In this document: piece by piece, positions 63,951-64,000 of the stretch
Layout: each line of letters begins with the position of its first letter
How positions within the stretch are numbered: position 1 is the first letter of the stretch
DNA from: Alphaproteobacteria bacterium
GTDB lineage: Bacteria > Pseudomonadota > Alphaproteobacteria > Micavibrionales > UBA2020
DNA: 64,000 nucleotides
Direction: 5' to 3'
NCBI GenBank assembly: GCA_016794125.1
Contig: JAEUKT010000002.1
Location: forward strand, 1,093,396-1,157,395
Made by a program: the position numbers and the translations under genes
The notes under the pieces: generated by a model
The model's input: the letters and a program-made list of their open reading frames with translations, nothing else
Told to the model about the DNA's origin: nothing
Database searches by the model: none

Positions 63951-64000
63951 TTAAGCGACCTTTTTCGGCGGCTGGGGGATATTCTGGATAGCGGCGGGCG
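63951..64000 (-). CDS. 3' end of an unidentified minus-strand gene
   Basis: The frame ...PAAIQNIPQPPKKVA ends at TAA (63951-63953) and continues out of the window. A Pro/Lys-rich end is typical of many proteins, so no product can be named. It is about 100 bases upstream of the NfeD start. Confidence 0.35.
   Translation of the reverse strand, partial: PAAIQNIPQPPKKVA

Overview
This window looks like chromosomal DNA of a GC-rich alphaproteobacterium. It has dense coding, many ATGA/TAATG-type gene overlaps, an EcfG-like ECF sigma factor, a DNA glycosylase fused to an Ada-type domain, a FadL porin, a tldD-pmbA pair and a serine-recombinase tail of a type common in that class. The species cannot be fixed from the sequence. 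The only clearly foreign stretch is an AT-rich island at about 58.1-60.7 kb, which ends at a tRNA-Ser(GGA) gene.

Layout. (1) 1-9.3 kb: one tightly packed plus-strand operon. It starts inside a SHOCT-tailed gene and continues with two DUF4178/zinc-ribbon proteins, a 46-aa peptide, a DUF350-like membrane protein, a membrane-embedded spermidine-synthase-like enzyme, a Tat-signal flavin oxidoreductase, a polytopic membrane protein, SpeD and a CopA-type copper ATPase. This is a conserved but poorly understood membrane/polyamine system and one of the best discovery candidates here. (2) 9.7-16.9 kb: M3 peptidase, alpha/beta hydrolase, FadL, a degenerate Nudix membrane protein, and a HAD protein with an altered motif I. 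(3) 16.9-24.1 kb: two-component genes (two single-domain receivers, a soluble kinase, a hybrid kinase with HPt, an OmpR-type regulator) around a VWA protein / divergent PurA-like pair. (4) 24.3-29.1 kb: a small biosynthetic cluster with a methyltransferase-like protein, a stand-alone amino-acid adenylation enzyme, a sulfotransferase-like protein and an alpha-oxoamine synthase. (5) 29.3-34.6 kb: a 1750-aa RTX-type repeat protein. (6) 34.6-39.7 kb: pta-ackA (minus) and pepN (plus). (7) 39.8-44.9 kb: a De Ley-Doudoroff-type sugar-acid pathway (SDR dehydrogenase, SMP-30 lactonase, DgoK, DgoA, IlvD/Edd dehydratase). (8) 45.0-53.7 kb: tldD, pmbA, cmk, small proteins, Ada/AlkA, a coiled-coil Tyr-rich exported protein and a Bcr/CflA transporter. 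(9) 54.1-58.1 kb: tandem TauD-like dioxygenases (one lacking a metal-ligand His), an ECF sigma factor behind a PHO-box-like site, ogt, and a VOC pseudogene with two nonsense codons. (10) 58.1-60.8 kb: the AT-rich island with a recombinase remnant next to tRNA-Ser. (11) 60.85-64 kb: MOSC, slipin and NfeD in one minus-strand operon.

A cross-locus observation: a 48-bp promoter/operator module upstream of the VWA/PurA-like pair (21130-21177, minus) recurs with 42/48 identity and no gaps upstream of the dioxygenase pair (53870-53917, plus). This suggests one unknown regulator controls both sets. All product calls come from reading motifs in translated sequence; no database search was run.
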